A DNA stretch of 64,000 nt from Vitreimonas flagellata (GCF_004634425.1 NZ_SBJL01000001.1:841001-905000); one strand, 5' to 3'. Shown: positions 42,316-51,699, counted from the first letter of the stretch. A program made the numbers and translations. The notes: generated from the sequence alone by a model not told the origin.

Positions 42316-43875
42316 ATGCAGATAGACCGCCGCGCCATCCTGGCCGCCTCGCTCGCCGCCGCAGCCCCCGCTCCAGCGTTCGCGCAAGCCGCCCCCATCG
42401 CCCGCACGCAACATGGCCGCGTGCGCGGCGCGACGATCGACGGCGTGCATGTATTCAAAGGCGTGCGCTACGGCGCCGACACCGCCCCGCGGCGCTTTCA
42501 GGCCCCGCTCGCGCCACGGCGCTGGTCCGGAGTGCGCGATGCGCTAGGCTATGGTGCGGCGTGTCCGCAACGCGGCTTGGCGAACGAAACACAAAGCGAA
42601 GATTGCCTCTTCCTCAATGTCTGGACGCGCGGTCTGCGCGACAACGCGCACCGACCAGTGATGTTTTACATTCACGGCGGCGCCTATTCATCAGGTTCCG
42701 GCTCCGATCCACTCTATGATGGCGTGCGGCTTGCGCAGCGGGGCGACGTCGTCGTTGTGACGATCAATCATCGTCTGAACGCCTTCGGCTATCTCTCGCT
42801 CGCGCGGCTTGGCGATTTCCCAGACAGCGGCAATGCCGGACAGCTCGATATCATACTCGCGCTGCATTGGGTGCAGGAGAACATCGCGGAATTCGGCGGC
42901 GATCCGAATTGCGTCATGGTGTTCGGCCAATCCGGCGGCGGCGCGAAGATCGCGACGATGATGGCGCAGCCAGCGGCGGCAGGCCTATTTCACCGCGCTG
43001 CGACCATGAGCGGGCAACAAGTCACCGCGTCGGGACCGCTGAACGCGGAGAAGCGAACGCTGGCGTACATGGAAGCACTTGGTTTGGCGCGCGGCGATGT
43101 CGAGCAATTGCGCACGCTGCCGGTGCAGCGCCTCGTCTCGGCCCAATCCGCGCGCGATCCGATCCTCGACAATAGCGGGCTCTATTTCGGGCCGGTGCTG
43201 GATTTCATGCATCTGCAGCGGCACCCATTCTATCCAGACGCCGCGCCGCAATCGCTGCACATCCCGATGATACTCGGCAATACGCGCGACGAAACGCGGG
43301 GCTTTACGGGTCAGGATCGGGCGCCATTCAGTTACACCTGGGAGCAAGTGGCGCCCGCGCTCGCCACGCAGATGCGGATCGACACCGACCCCGCACACGT
43401 CGTCGCCGCCTATCGCCAACGCTTCCCGGATTGGACGCCAAGCGAGGTGTATTTCGCCGCCTCCACGGCCGCGCGCTCCTGGCGCGGCCAAGTGATCGAA
43501 GCGGAGGAGCGCGCCCGTGCTGGTGCGCCAGCTTATGTGTATCAGCTCGATTGGCGCAGCCCGCGCGAAGGCGGCATTTTCCGCGCGCCGCACACGCTCG
43601 ATATCCCGCTCGTGTTCGCCAATCTCGAAGCGTCGAGCTTCATCGGCGAACGTACCGAGGCTGGCGAAGCGATGTCTGCACGCATGATGGAAGCGTTCAT
43701 CGCCTTTGCACGCACGGGCGATCCGAATTGCGCTGCGATCCCGCGCTGGACGCCGCATAATCTGCCGACGCGTGAGACGATGGTGTTCGACACCAACACG
43801 CGCATGGAAAACGACCCACGCCAATGGGAACGCGAATTCTTCGCCGCGATCCCCTACGTGCAGCCGGGGACTTAG
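42316..43875 (+). CDS. Secreted type-B carboxylesterase
   Basis: This 519-residue alpha/beta-hydrolase has a twin-arginine-like signal (MQIDRRAILAASLAAAAPAP, cleavage near AFAQA). The nucleophile Ser is in VMVFGQSGGGAKIATMM, the acid in GNTRDETRGF and the His in FRAPHTLDIPLVF. It also has the type-B hallmark SEDCLFLNVWTRG. It would hydrolyse carboxylic esters in the periplasm or outside. It is alone on its strand and overlaps the convergent SDR gene by 4 nt (TTAG). Confidence 0.92.
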   Translation: MQIDRRAILAASLAAAAPAPAFAQAAPIARTQHGRVRGATIDGVHVFKGVRYGADTAPRRFQAPLAPRRWSGVRDALGYGAACPQRGLANETQSEDCLFLNVWTRGLRDNAHRPVMFYIHGGAYSSGSGSDPLYDGVRLAQRGDVVVVTINHRLNAFGYLSLARLGDFPDSGNAGQLDIILALHWVQENIAEFGGDPNCVMVFGQSGGGAKIATMMAQPAAAGLFHRAATMSGQQVTASGPLNAEKRTLAYMEALGLARGDVEQLRTLPVQRLVSAQSARDPILDNSGLYFGPVLDFMHLQRHPFYPDAAPQSLHIPMILGNTRDETRGFTGQDRAPFSYTWEQVAPALATQMRIDTDPAHVVAAYRQRFPDWTPSEVYFAASTAARSWRGQVIEAEERARAGAPAYVYQLDWRSPREGGIFRAPHTLDIPLVFANLEASSFIGERTEAGEAMSARMMEAFIAFARTGDPNCAAIPRWTPHNLPTRETMVFDTNTRMENDPRQWEREFFAAIPYVQPGT

Positions 43876-44825
43876 AGCGTCCGCAGCCCCTTCTCGACGC
43901 TGATCACCGGCGCGTAACCCATCTCGGCGCGGGCTTTGTCGTCTTTCAGGATCGCGTCCCGCGACATGATCATGGCGCTGAAGCGGGTCAACGGCGGCTC
44001 GCCTTTCATCGGGAACGTGCGCCAGAGCATTTCGCAGGTGGCGCCGATAGCGTCGGCGACCCAGCCGGGTACAGATTTGTCGGCGAGCGTGATGCCGCGC
44101 GAGGCGGCCATGCCGCTCATCATCTCACGCATCGGGCGGACGCCGTCATCGAGGATGAAATAGGCTTCGCCCGCACGGCCTTTGGTGAGCGCAAGCTCGA
44201 TCGCGTGCACGAGATTGGCGATGTGCGTGGTGGAGGTCATAGCGCGGCCGCCGTTGACCCACATGAATTGGCCGCTCTTGGCCATGGCTTCGATCACCGG
44301 CAGCAATGTCGTATCGCCCGGCCCCCAAATAAAGCGCGGGCGCAGCGCGATCGTCTCAAAGCCCGGCGCATTGGCGGCGCGCACCAATTGCTCTGCTTGC
44401 GCCTTTGTAGATGAATAGGGATAGGGCGAATGCGGCGCGAGCGGGTAAGTTTCGTCCACACCGCGCAGATGCTGGCCGTGAAACAGCGCCGCTTCCGTGC
44501 CGATATGGATGAAGCGCTTCACGCCCGCGTCACGCGCCGCCGCCAGCATGCGCGCTGTGCCATCGACATTGTAGCGCTTCCACGCGTCGCGCGGCCCCCA
44601 TTGCTCCACGAACGCGGCGCAATGGATCACCGCTTCTGCGTCGCCGATATGGGCAGCCGTCACGTCTTCCAGATCGCAGCGCACCGGTTTGCCGCCGAGT
44701 GCTGCGATCTTTGCGTCAGACTTCTCCGAGCGCGACATAGCGCAGACATCGTGCCCGGCCGCCGCAAGCTTCTCCGTCGCCGCCCCGCCGACAAAGCCCG
44801 ACGCGCCGGTGACGAAGATTCGCAT
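43872..44825 (-). CDS. NAD-dependent epimerase/dehydratase-family (extended SDR) protein
   Basis: This 317-residue protein has the Rossmann motif VTGASGFVGGAATEKLAAAG and catalytic Y-x3-K in PYPYSSTKAQAEQLV. Segments such as VIHCAAFVEQWG and LRPRFIWGPGDTTLLP resemble the 3-beta-hydroxysteroid/NSDHL-like SDR branch. The substrate is unknown. Its ATG overlaps the valS stop as TAATG, so it is translated after valS although functionally unrelated. Confidence 0.87.
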   Translation of the reverse strand: MRIFVTGASGFVGGAATEKLAAAGHDVCAMSRSEKSDAKIAALGGKPVRCDLEDVTAAHIGDAEAVIHCAAFVEQWGPRDAWKRYNVDGTARMLAAARDAGVKRFIHIGTEAALFHGQHLRGVDETYPLAPHSPYPYSSTKAQAEQLVRAANAPGFETIALRPRFIWGPGDTTLLPVIEAMAKSGQFMWVNGGRAMTSTTHIANLVHAIELALTKGRAGEAYFILDDGVRPMREMMSGMAASRGITLADKSVPGWVADAIGATCEMLWRTFPMKGEPPLTRFSAMIMSRDAILKDDKARAEMGYAPVISVEKGLRTL

Positions 44826-47554
44826 TAGACGCCTCCACCAATCTGTTTCAGCGCGTGCGAGAGTTTTGTCACCGACGTCGTCGCGTCCTCGCGCCGCTCG
44901 CGCAATTCTTCGACAACCTCTTCCGGCGCCTTCTTGATGAACTCGGCATTATTCAGCTTCGCGTCCATCTTGCCGATTTCCGCTTCGAGCTTGCCGATCT
45001 CCTTCGCCAAACGCGCTGACTCCGCCGGCAGATCGACGACCCCCTCCAGCGGCAACGCCACCGTCGCGCCGTCGAGCACGAATGTGACCGAGCCCTTCGG
45101 CGCATCCTTGGCGCTGGTCGAGTATTCGAGCCGCGCCATGCGATCGATCAGATCTTGGTAACGCTCGAGCCGCGCTTCGGTGGCCGCATTCGCGCCGATC
45201 AGGAGCAACGGAATTTTCGCGCCGGCCGGCACGTTGAGCTCGGAACGGGTGGAGCGCGTCTCTTCGATGAGGCGCACCATCCAATCGATCTCGGCTTCGG
45301 CGTCCGCATCGATCAGATCATCACCCAGGCGCGGCCAGCTTTCGGCGATCAGCATACGCTCGCGCTTGTGGCCGTACTCGCCCATGCGCGTCCAAATCTC
45401 TTCGGTGATGAAGGGCATGAACGGGTGGAGCATGATCAGGATTTGATCGAGCACCCAGGAGGCCGTGCGCCGCGTCTCAAGCTTGGCCGCCTCGTCTTCA
45501 CCGTTCAGCAACGGCTTGATGAATTCGAGATACCAATCGCAATAGACGTTCCAGACGAATTTATAGAGCGCGCCCGCCGCTTCGTTGAAGCGCCGCGCTT
45601 CCAGTTCGCGCGTCACGGACGCTGCCGCCTTCGCTGTTTCGCCGATGATCCATTTGTTGACGATTTGCTGCGGCGAGCGCGGGTCGTAGCTATCCCACAC
45701 CGCGCATTCGTTCATCTGCGCGAAGCGGGCGGCGTTCCAGAGCTTGGTGCCGAAATTGCGATAGCCCTCGATGCGCTGTTCGCTGAGCTTGATGTCGCGC
45801 CCCTGCGCCGCCATCGCCGCCAGCGTGAAGCGCAACGCGTCCGCGCCGTACTTATCGATCAGGTCCAAGGGGTCCATCGTGTTGCCCTTGGACTTGGACA
45901 TCTTCTGGCCCTTCGCATCGCGGACCAGCGCGTGGATATAGACTTCGTGGAAGGGGACCTCCTTCATGAAGTGCATGCCCAACATCATCATACGCGCGAC
46001 CCAGAAGAAGATGATGTCGTGCGCGGTGACGAGCGTGGACGTCGGATAGAAGCGATCAAGCTCCTTGGTCTTGTCCGGCCAGCCCAAAGTCGAGAACGGC
46101 CACAGGCCTGACGAGAACCACGTGTCGAGCACGTCTTCGTCTTGGCGAAGTTCGGTCTCCTTGCCGTAATGCTTCTTTGCTGCGGATTGCGCCGCCGCTT
46201 CGCTCGCTTCGACGAACACGTGGCCGTCCGGCCCGTACCAAGCTGGAATGCGATGGCCCCACCAGAGCTGGCGCGAGACGCACCACGGCTCGATGTTGCG
46301 CATCCATTGATAGTAGGTTTTCGTCCACGCTTCCGGCACGAACTTGGTGCGGCCGTCTTCGACGGCGGCGATCGCGTCCTTTGCGAGTTCACCCGCATTG
46401 ACGTACCATTGGTCCGTCAGCATCGGCTCGATGACGACGCCGGAGCGATCGCCAAACGGCTGCATGATCTTCTTGTTCTCAACGCCCGCCAGCAGACCAA
46501 GCGCTTCGATGTCGGCAACAACTTGTTTACGCGCTTCAAAGCGATCGAGACCGCGATACTTCGCCGGCACATGCTCGGCGTCGGCCATACGGCCCTTCGT
46601 ATCCATCAGGATGTACATGGGCAGATTGTGCGCGCGCGCGACCTTGTAGTCGTTGAAATCGTGCGCGCCGGTGATCTTCACCGCGCCCGAGCCAAAACCC
46701 GGATCGGGATATTCGTCGGCGATGATCGGGATGTAGCGATCCGCGAGCGGCAGCAGTACGCGCTTGCCTACGATCGGCGCATAGCGCTTGTCGCTCGGAT
46801 GCACCGCCACGGCGCCGTCGCCGAGCATCGTTTCCGGACGCGTCGTGGCGATGGCGATGTAATCGCGCGTTTCCCATTCGGTCGGATTGCCTTCTTCGTC
46901 GTAGGCGATCGGGAATTGGTAGGTCTCGCCGTTCTCAAGCGGATATTTGAAGTGCCAGAAATGGCCGGCGACCTCCTTGTTCTCGACTTCGAGATCGGAG
47001 ATCGCCGTTTCAAAATGCGGGTCCCAATTCACAAGGCGCTTGTCCTTGTAGATCAGGCCTTCCTTGTAGAGCTGCACGAACACTTTCAGCACCGCGGCCG
47101 ACAAGCCTTCGTCCATCGTGAAGCGTTCGCGCGACCAATCGCACGAGGCGCCCAAGCGGCGCAGTTGCTGGAAGATCATCCCGCCGGATTCTTCCTTCCA
47201 CGACCAAACGCGCTTCAGAAATTCTTCACGACCGAGCGAGCGGCGATCTTCGTTCTTACCAGCCTGCGCGAGTTGACGCTCGACCACCATCTGCGTGGCT
47301 ATGCCGGCGTGATCCATGCCTGGCTGCCAAAGCACGTTCTTGCCGCGCAGGCGTTCAAAGCGGCAGAGCACGTCCTGCAGCGTGTTGTTGAGCGCGTGGC
47401 CGATATGAAGCGAGCCGGTGACGTTGGGCGGCGGGATGACGATGCAGAACGCCTCGGCGTTCGGATCGTCCTTGGGCTTATAGGCGCCGGATTTCTCCCA
47501 AGCCTCGCTCCAGCGCGGCTCGACTTCCTTCGGATTAAACGTGGTCTCAATCAT
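44825..47554 (-). CDS. valS: Valyl-tRNA synthetase
   Basis: This 909-residue class I synthetase has the HIGH-type motif PPPNVTGSLHIGHALNNTLQ, the editing domain (ATTRPETMLGDGAVAVHPSD), the zinc-free catalytic core WFSSGLWPFSTLGWPD, KMSKS as GQKMSKSKGNTMDPLDLI, and the C-terminal coiled-coil arm (AKEIGKLEAEIGKMDAKL). The ATG at 47554 (MIETTFNPKEVEPRW) is the family start; the frame is open 46 codons further but through a terminator. popZ precedes it as in Caulobacter. Confidence 0.97.
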   Translation of the reverse strand: MIETTFNPKEVEPRWSEAWEKSGAYKPKDDPNAEAFCIVIPPPNVTGSLHIGHALNNTLQDVLCRFERLRGKNVLWQPGMDHAGIATQMVVERQLAQAGKNEDRRSLGREEFLKRVWSWKEESGGMIFQQLRRLGASCDWSRERFTMDEGLSAAVLKVFVQLYKEGLIYKDKRLVNWDPHFETAISDLEVENKEVAGHFWHFKYPLENGETYQFPIAYDEEGNPTEWETRDYIAIATTRPETMLGDGAVAVHPSDKRYAPIVGKRVLLPLADRYIPIIADEYPDPGFGSGAVKITGAHDFNDYKVARAHNLPMYILMDTKGRMADAEHVPAKYRGLDRFEARKQVVADIEALGLLAGVENKKIMQPFGDRSGVVIEPMLTDQWYVNAGELAKDAIAAVEDGRTKFVPEAWTKTYYQWMRNIEPWCVSRQLWWGHRIPAWYGPDGHVFVEASEAAAQSAAKKHYGKETELRQDEDVLDTWFSSGLWPFSTLGWPDKTKELDRFYPTSTLVTAHDIIFFWVARMMMLGMHFMKEVPFHEVYIHALVRDAKGQKMSKSKGNTMDPLDLIDKYGADALRFTLAAMAAQGRDIKLSEQRIEGYRNFGTKLWNAARFAQMNECAVWDSYDPRSPQQIVNKWIIGETAKAAASVTRELEARRFNEAAGALYKFVWNVYCDWYLEFIKPLLNGEDEAAKLETRRTASWVLDQILIMLHPFMPFITEEIWTRMGEYGHKRERMLIAESWPRLGDDLIDADAEAEIDWMVRLIEETRSTRSELNVPAGAKIPLLLIGANAATEARLERYQDLIDRMARLEYSTSAKDAPKGSVTFVLDGATVALPLEGVVDLPAESARLAKEIGKLEAEIGKMDAKLNNAEFIKKAPEEVVEELRERREDATTSVTKLSHALKQIGGGV

Positions 47555-47615
47555 CGGGAGGCTATAGCAGGCCCCGATGCTGCATTGCGAGAGGGCCAGG
47601 TCACCCCAAAAGCGC

Positions 47616-47647
47616 AAAAGAATACGCCCCGACCTGGGCCGGGGCGT
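47616..47647 (-). terminator. Terminator after popZ
   Basis: An 8-bp stem (47624-47631 with 47640-47647) lies 25 nt beyond the popZ stop. Reading the minus strand, it is followed by the T-rich tract ATTCTTTT (47623-47616). valS therefore needs its own promoter in the 62 bp that remain before its ATG. Confidence 0.75.
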
Positions 47648-47672
47648 CCTCAAAATCTCAAAGCTGACGAGC

Positions 47673-48191
47673 TTACCGCGCCAAGCGGGCAATCCGTTCC
47701 AGCTCGGCCTCGACCCGCGATTCCACGATCGCCGGCAAATTCTTGTCGAGCCATTCCTTGAGCATGGGCTTCAAGAGTTCGCGGACCACGCCCTCGATCG
47801 TCTGGTTCGGTGCATCCGAAATGCGCAACGTGCCAGCCAAGCGCGCCATGGCGCCGGCGGCCGCGCTTGCGCTCGGCGGCGAGAGAATGGTGTCGACGCT
47901 CGCGAGATCGACGCTCGGCGGCGGCGTATAAACTGGCGCCGCTGGCGCAGCCGCCTGATAAGTGGGCCCGGGAGACGGCTCTTCATCAAAGACGATATCG
48001 TCATCGCTCGGTGGCGGCGCAACGGCAGCCGCTGTAGCCGCTGGCGCAGGCGCAGGCGCGGGCGCTTCCGATTGCGTCAGGTCGAGCACCGGCTCCGGCG
48101 CCGGCGCCTGTTCTTCTTCGGAGATGATCCGGCGGATCGACGCCAGAATTTCTTCCATTGAAGGTTCGGCTTGCGGGTCCTGCAGCGCCAT
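47673..48191 (-). CDS. popZ: Polar organizing protein PopZ (DUF2497)
   Basis: This 172-residue scaffold forms a polar matrix and anchors the chromosome origin in Caulobacter-type bacteria. It has the conserved N-terminal helix EPSMEEILASIRRIISEEE, a long acidic Pro/Ala-rich linker (about 28-95) and the C-terminal oligomerisation part TIEGVVRELLKPMLKEWLDK, NLPAIVESRVEAELERIAR. Length is near that of C. crescentus PopZ. In C. crescentus a tolC-type gene lies between pcm and popZ, as I recall; here that place is a 201-bp gap (48192-48392) in which I see no gene. Confidence 0.93.
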   Translation of the reverse strand: MALQDPQAEPSMEEILASIRRIISEEEQAPAPEPVLDLTQSEAPAPAPAPAATAAAVAPPPSDDDIVFDEEPSPGPTYQAAAPAAPVYTPPPSVDLASVDTILSPPSASAAAGAMARLAGTLRISDAPNQTIEGVVRELLKPMLKEWLDKNLPAIVESRVEAELERIARLAR

Positions 48192-48392
48192 TTCCTGCCT
48201 CGTGAGTTCAAACGAGTCGCGTGACTCGCAGGAAGATTATTGATGCGATTGATTCCCGTCCATCAAAGCGCGTGCGCAAATGCGCGCGCATGCGGACAAG
48301 AATCGACCGCGCGAAAGCATGCGCAGCGTTGCGTCCGATAAAATAAGAGGACGTTAATTCCCGCTCGTTTCGCTTGGCTAACGCAAGCTAAC

Positions 48393-49043
48393 TCAAAGCC
48401 TGAAAATCGCGGGCTTCTGCAGGCCGGCGACGATCGGCGGCGCGGCATCGAACGCCGTACGATAGGCCGCTGTTTCGCCCGCGCGCGTGTAAATGCGCGC
48501 AGAGCCCGCCGCCCCCTGGCGTACGATCACGCCCAAGCGCCCGCCAGGCGCCAATTGCTCCAACCAAGCATCCGGCACGAACTCCGTTGCGCCATTGAGC
48601 AAGATCACATCGTACGGCCCATCATCACGCCAGCCTTCAGCGGCGGCGATCGTGACCGCCTTCGCATTGGTGAGCCCGCATGATTCGAGCGTGGCGCGCG
48701 CGCTGAAGGAGAGGTCTGGATTGATGTCGTGCGCCACGACCTCTTTGCAGATCGTCGCCAACACAGCCGCGCCATAGCCGGTCGCGCCGGCGATTTCCAA
48801 AGCGCGCTCATGCTTTTGCGGCGCGAGTGCTTGCAGCAGTTTCGAAAGATCACGCGGCCGCATCAGAAAACGGCCCGGCGCCACTTCGACTTCGAGATCG
48901 CCATATGCAATCTCCCGCTTCTGCACCGGAACGAAGCGTTCGCGCGGCAGCGTACGCATGGCGTGCGCGATACGCGGGTCCGTCACGTCGGCTGTGCGGA
49001 CTTGGCTTTCGACCATCATGTCGCGGGCGCGCGCGAAATCCAT
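48393..49043 (-). CDS. pcm: Protein-L-isoaspartate O-methyltransferase-like protein
   Basis: This 216-residue SAM-dependent methyltransferase-fold protein starts MDFARARDMMVESQVRTADV with the ideal ribosome site AAGGAG. Family marks: MRTLPRERFVP, LMRPRDLSKLLQAL, the SAM motif ALEIAGATGYGAAVLATICK (the usual G-T-GSGY reads G-A-TGYG), VILLNGATEFVP and LAPGGRLGVIV. The variant SAM loop and the alphaproteobacterial popZ neighbourhood suggest a divergent subfamily whose isoaspartyl repair activity is not certain. Confidence 0.85.
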   Translation of the reverse strand: MDFARARDMMVESQVRTADVTDPRIAHAMRTLPRERFVPVQKREIAYGDLEVEVAPGRFLMRPRDLSKLLQALAPQKHERALEIAGATGYGAAVLATICKEVVAHDINPDLSFSARATLESCGLTNAKAVTIAAAEGWRDDGPYDVILLNGATEFVPDAWLEQLAPGGRLGVIVRQGAAGSARIYTRAGETAAYRTAFDAAPPIVAGLQKPAIFRL

Positions 49044-49117
49044 GAAACTGCTCCTTATCCGCCCGGTTAAGCCGCCCCGCCGCGAACCGCAAGCCGCACG
49101 GGTGACGCGGGGGGCCT

Positions 49118-49834
49118 CTACCGGCACATGTCGTCCCGGCCCAGATCGAAATGAAGGTGGTCGCGGTGCGCGCGATTGTAGTCAGGGGAGAGCACGGCCT
49201 GGAAATAATCGCAGGCCCCGTCCCGGACATCGCGCAGGAACGCCCGCTCCGCCTGCGAACCGCGCCAGCCGGCCGAGATCGTGACCCGGCGCCCGTCCGC
49301 CAGGGTGAAACCGGCAATATCCACGGCGTTGGCGCTGGCGTGCTCGCTCAAGCGGCCGTCGCGGCGGCCGGCGATTGGACGGCAAGAATAGGACGAGCCG
49401 GCGAGGTCGATCCGGGTTACCGCCTGCCCGAACCGCTTTTCCGAGGCTGGAGCTACGACATCCCGCTCCCACAGCACCAGGGCCGCCGCGACCGCGCACG
49501 TGGTCGCCACCGGCTCTGAATAGGCATGGACGGATTGTGTGAGCTCGACCGCGTCGTCATAGCCGCAGCGCCCTTCCTGCAGATCCGGCAACCGCTCCGT
49601 CGCAAAGCCCGCGCCCGCCAATGCCGCGCGGCAGGCCGGCACGTCGTCCTCAAACACCGTAATCTGCGCCGTCCGCAGCGCTGGCGGCATCAGATCGGCC
49701 TCTTCAGGCGGCGGCGAGCCGATCAGCAACATCAGCATAAAGAGCGCCAGAACCGCCAAAGCGCCCGCGGCCCAGATGCGGGCGCGTTGATGCTCCTCCT
49801 TGGAGGGCGGCGGGATCAGACCAAATTTGCGCAT
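49118..49834 (-). CDS. Extensin-like C-terminal domain protein, membrane anchored
   Basis: This 238-residue protein has an N-terminal membrane anchor (WAAGALAVLALFMLMLLIG) and a periplasmic extensin-like domain (about 65-238). It carries the metal-peptidase-like motifs SEHASANAVDIAGFTLADG (H-x6-D) and HRDHLHFDLGRDDMC and several cysteines likely to form disulfides. The fold is related to D-Ala-D-Ala carboxypeptidase/MepA-like enzymes, so a role in cell-wall remodelling is plausible but unproven. It is 74 bp upstream of pcm on the same strand. Confidence 0.85.
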   Translation of the reverse strand: MRKFGLIPPPSKEEHQRARIWAAGALAVLALFMLMLLIGSPPPEEADLMPPALRTAQITVFEDDVPACRAALAGAGFATERLPDLQEGRCGYDDAVELTQSVHAYSEPVATTCAVAAALVLWERDVVAPASEKRFGQAVTRIDLAGSSYSCRPIAGRRDGRLSEHASANAVDIAGFTLADGRRVTISAGWRGSQAERAFLRDVRDGACDYFQAVLSPDYNRAHRDHLHFDLGRDDMCR

Positions 49835-49911
49835 GGAAAGCGGCGTCCGCCTTGACCGATTCCATGTGACGCGCCTAGGAGTGCCGCCCCAGCGCGTCTG
49901 CGCAGGACTTG

Positions 49912-49985
49912 GCCTCGTGGCGGAGTGGTGACGCAGCGGACTGCAAATCCGTGCACCCGAGTTCGATTCTCGGCGAGGCCTCCAA
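49912..49985 (+). tRNA. tRNA-Cys (anticodon GCA)
   Basis: A complete cloverleaf is visible: acceptor GGCCTCG pairs with CGAGGCC, the anticodon loop is CTGCAAA with anticodon GCA, the T-arm is CCGAG-TTCGATT-CTCGG, the discriminator base is T, and CCA is encoded (49983-49985). Confidence 0.95.
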
Positions 49986-50127
49986 GTCCCCTCAGAATAA
50001 ATCCCCTACAAAGCAAGACTTTGGCGACCTTGGTGAACATGACGTTCGCCATTAATGCTTCCTTTACCGGTTAGGGCGATATTCACCTTGTCTTCCCTTG
50101 GAGACACCCCACCATACCCAACGCCTT

Positions 50128-50160
50128 CGAGGGCCCCGCAAGGGGCCCTCGTTTTCCTTT
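50128..50160 (+). terminator. Strong terminator between the two tRNA genes
   Basis: A perfect 10-bp GC-rich stem (50128-50137 with 50142-50151, loop GCAA) is followed by TTTTCCTTT. It lies 143 nt after tRNA-Cys. The 49986-50127 stretch before it holds no ORF I trust and could be trailer or a small RNA. The rest of the gap to tRNA-Asn (50161-50270) holds only that tRNA's upstream region. Confidence 0.85.
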
Positions 50161-50270
50161 AGGGCCTGGGTGTGCAAGTGAAAATTCAACTCCACACGGG
50201 GCTTTCCCGGCGGACGCGAACTTGGTAGGAAGCGCGCCTTCGCGGGCCCGGCTCGCGAAGAATGAGATGT

Positions 50271-50345
50271 TCCTCGGTAGCTCAGTGGTAGAGCAATCGA
50301 CTGTTAATCGATCGGTCGTAGGTTCGAATCCTACCCGGGGAGCCA
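50271..50345 (+). tRNA. tRNA-Asn (anticodon GTT)
   Basis: The acceptor TCCTCGG pairs with CCGGGGA (one T-G pair), the D-arm is GCTCAGTGGTAGAGC, the anticodon loop is CTGTTAA (anticodon GTT), the T-arm is GTAGG-TTCGAAT-CCTAC, the discriminator is G and CCA is encoded (50343-50345). Confidence 0.96.
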
Positions 50346-50385
50346 TTCTCCTTTTTGCATCTTTCTAGTGTTGGTTGGATTTTCT

Positions 50386-50419
50386 AACCCCGCAGGCGAC
50401 GGCCGGCGGGGTTTTGTTT
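50386..50419 (+). terminator. Terminator after tRNA-Asn
   Basis: Stem AACCCCGC (50386-50393) pairs with GCGGGGTT (50406-50413) and is followed by a T-rich tract (TTTTGTTT, 50412-50419). It lies 40 nt after the tRNA. Confidence 0.75.
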
Positions 50420-50528
50420 CGCCCTAACCCGTGTTTGCACAAGCGGCGGGCGCCTGCTGTGACGCATCCGCGCTATGCGGTTAAACAGGTTGAGCGCCGC
50501 TCCCGGAACAGCCAAGCGTGCTGGAACG

Positions 50529-51656
50529 ATGAGCACAGCAGAAACCAGTGGGGCAGTGCGCCGCCCGACCCGTCAGGTGTCGGACAGCATCGCCATCGCG
50601 CGCGTGCTCTGCATCACGGGCATGGTCTATGCCCACGCCTGGACCGGCCTGAACTACGCCCACCTCGTTGAAGCCGCGCACACCGCTCAAGGCGTGCTGC
50701 GCTGGCAACTCATGGAATTCCTGGGCCGCAGCGCCGTGCCGTTGCTTAGCATTGTCGCCGGCTGGCTCGCCGCGAGTTCGGCGCTCAATCAAAACTGGGG
50801 CAGCTTCGTCGCCAACAAAGCGCGCACCGTGCTGACGCCGATGCTGCTCTGGAACGGCTTGTCCATTGCGATCGTCGGTGGCTTGGCGTTCGCGGGTTTG
50901 CTCGCCGCGCCCGCACCACGCGAATGGCTCTGGACGATCGAGGAATTGTTCGCGTTTACGCAGCCCAACGACATCAACGTGCAGATGCCGTTCCTGCGCG
51001 ATCTCTTCGTGTGCATGCTCTTCATCCCATTCCTCGCGCGCATGCCGTCGTCGGTGTTGTTTGGCGTTCTCGCGATCGCTTTGGTGTGGGCTGTCACCGA
51101 ATTCAAATTCGTATTGCTGCTACGTCCGTCGATCCTTGTGTTTCTGTTGATCGGCATGTTGGCGCGCCGCAGTGACCTCGCTGAGAGCGTCGCCGCCAAA
51201 CCAATCGCTTTGCTTGCAGCACTCTTCGTCGCCACGGCATGCCTGAAGGCTTGGGTGATGTATGGCGCCGGGCCATTACCGCGCGCCGCGCACGCAAGCG
51301 CCGACATCGTGCTGCGCCTCGCTGCGGCCGCCTTCTTCTGGCGCCTGGCGTGGGCCGTTTCCAAATCCAAATTCGCGGATCGCGTAAAAGCGCTTGAGCC
51401 TTACATGTTCCTGCTCTTCTGCGCGCACATGATCATGATCTGGCTGTTTGGTCCGCTCATCGGCCTGATCACCGGCCCACTTGGATCGCCGCTCTATCCA
51501 ATCTTCCTGATCGCCCAGCCCTTCCTCGTCCTCGGCGGCACGATCCTGCTCGGCAACGCGCTGGCGCAGGTGGCGCCGAACGCGGCGCAGATATTGAGCG
51601 GCGGCCGCATGGGTGGCAGCGAAACCAGCAAAGCAGCCGCACGCCAAGGCGCGTGA
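50529..51656 (+). CDS. Acyltransferase-3 family integral membrane protein
   Basis: This 375-residue protein has about ten transmembrane helices. It opens with the family pattern SIAIARVLCITGMVYAHAWT, with the catalytic-type His in the first helix, followed by RSAVPLLSIVAGWLAASS. It ends with helices FLLFCAHMIMIWLFGPLI and PFLVLGGTILLGNALAQV. Such enzymes acylate surface sugars (O-antigen, exopolysaccharide, osmoregulated glucans). The substrate is unknown and no polysaccharide genes are near. The start at 50529 is ATG; an in-frame ATG 54 nt upstream is less likely. Confidence 0.85.
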   Translation: MSTAETSGAVRRPTRQVSDSIAIARVLCITGMVYAHAWTGLNYAHLVEAAHTAQGVLRWQLMEFLGRSAVPLLSIVAGWLAASSALNQNWGSFVANKARTVLTPMLLWNGLSIAIVGGLAFAGLLAAPAPREWLWTIEELFAFTQPNDINVQMPFLRDLFVCMLFIPFLARMPSSVLFGVLAIALVWAVTEFKFVLLLRPSILVFLLIGMLARRSDLAESVAAKPIALLAALFVATACLKAWVMYGAGPLPRAAHASADIVLRLAAAAFFWRLAWAVSKSKFADRVKALEPYMFLLFCAHMIMIWLFGPLIGLITGPLGSPLYPIFLIAQPFLVLGGTILLGNALAQVAPNAAQILSGGRMGGSETSKAAARQGA

Positions 51657-51699
51657 GTGTGCTTGCGGGCGGGCGTGTTCCACGCCATGACCCGTGCCC

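Noticed and set aside
46142-47761. A 539-codon plus-strand open frame
   Set aside because: Antisense to valS and running into popZ; composition is that of a mirror frame.
49912-50345. tRNA-anchored genomic island
   Set aside because: No integrase, no direct repeat of a tRNA 3' end, and downstream genes have normal composition.
50083-50346. An 87-codon minus-strand frame beginning near tRNA-Asn
   Set aside because: It reads tRNA-Asn in antisense, giving the VGFEPTT-type peptide often mis-annotated opposite tRNAs.
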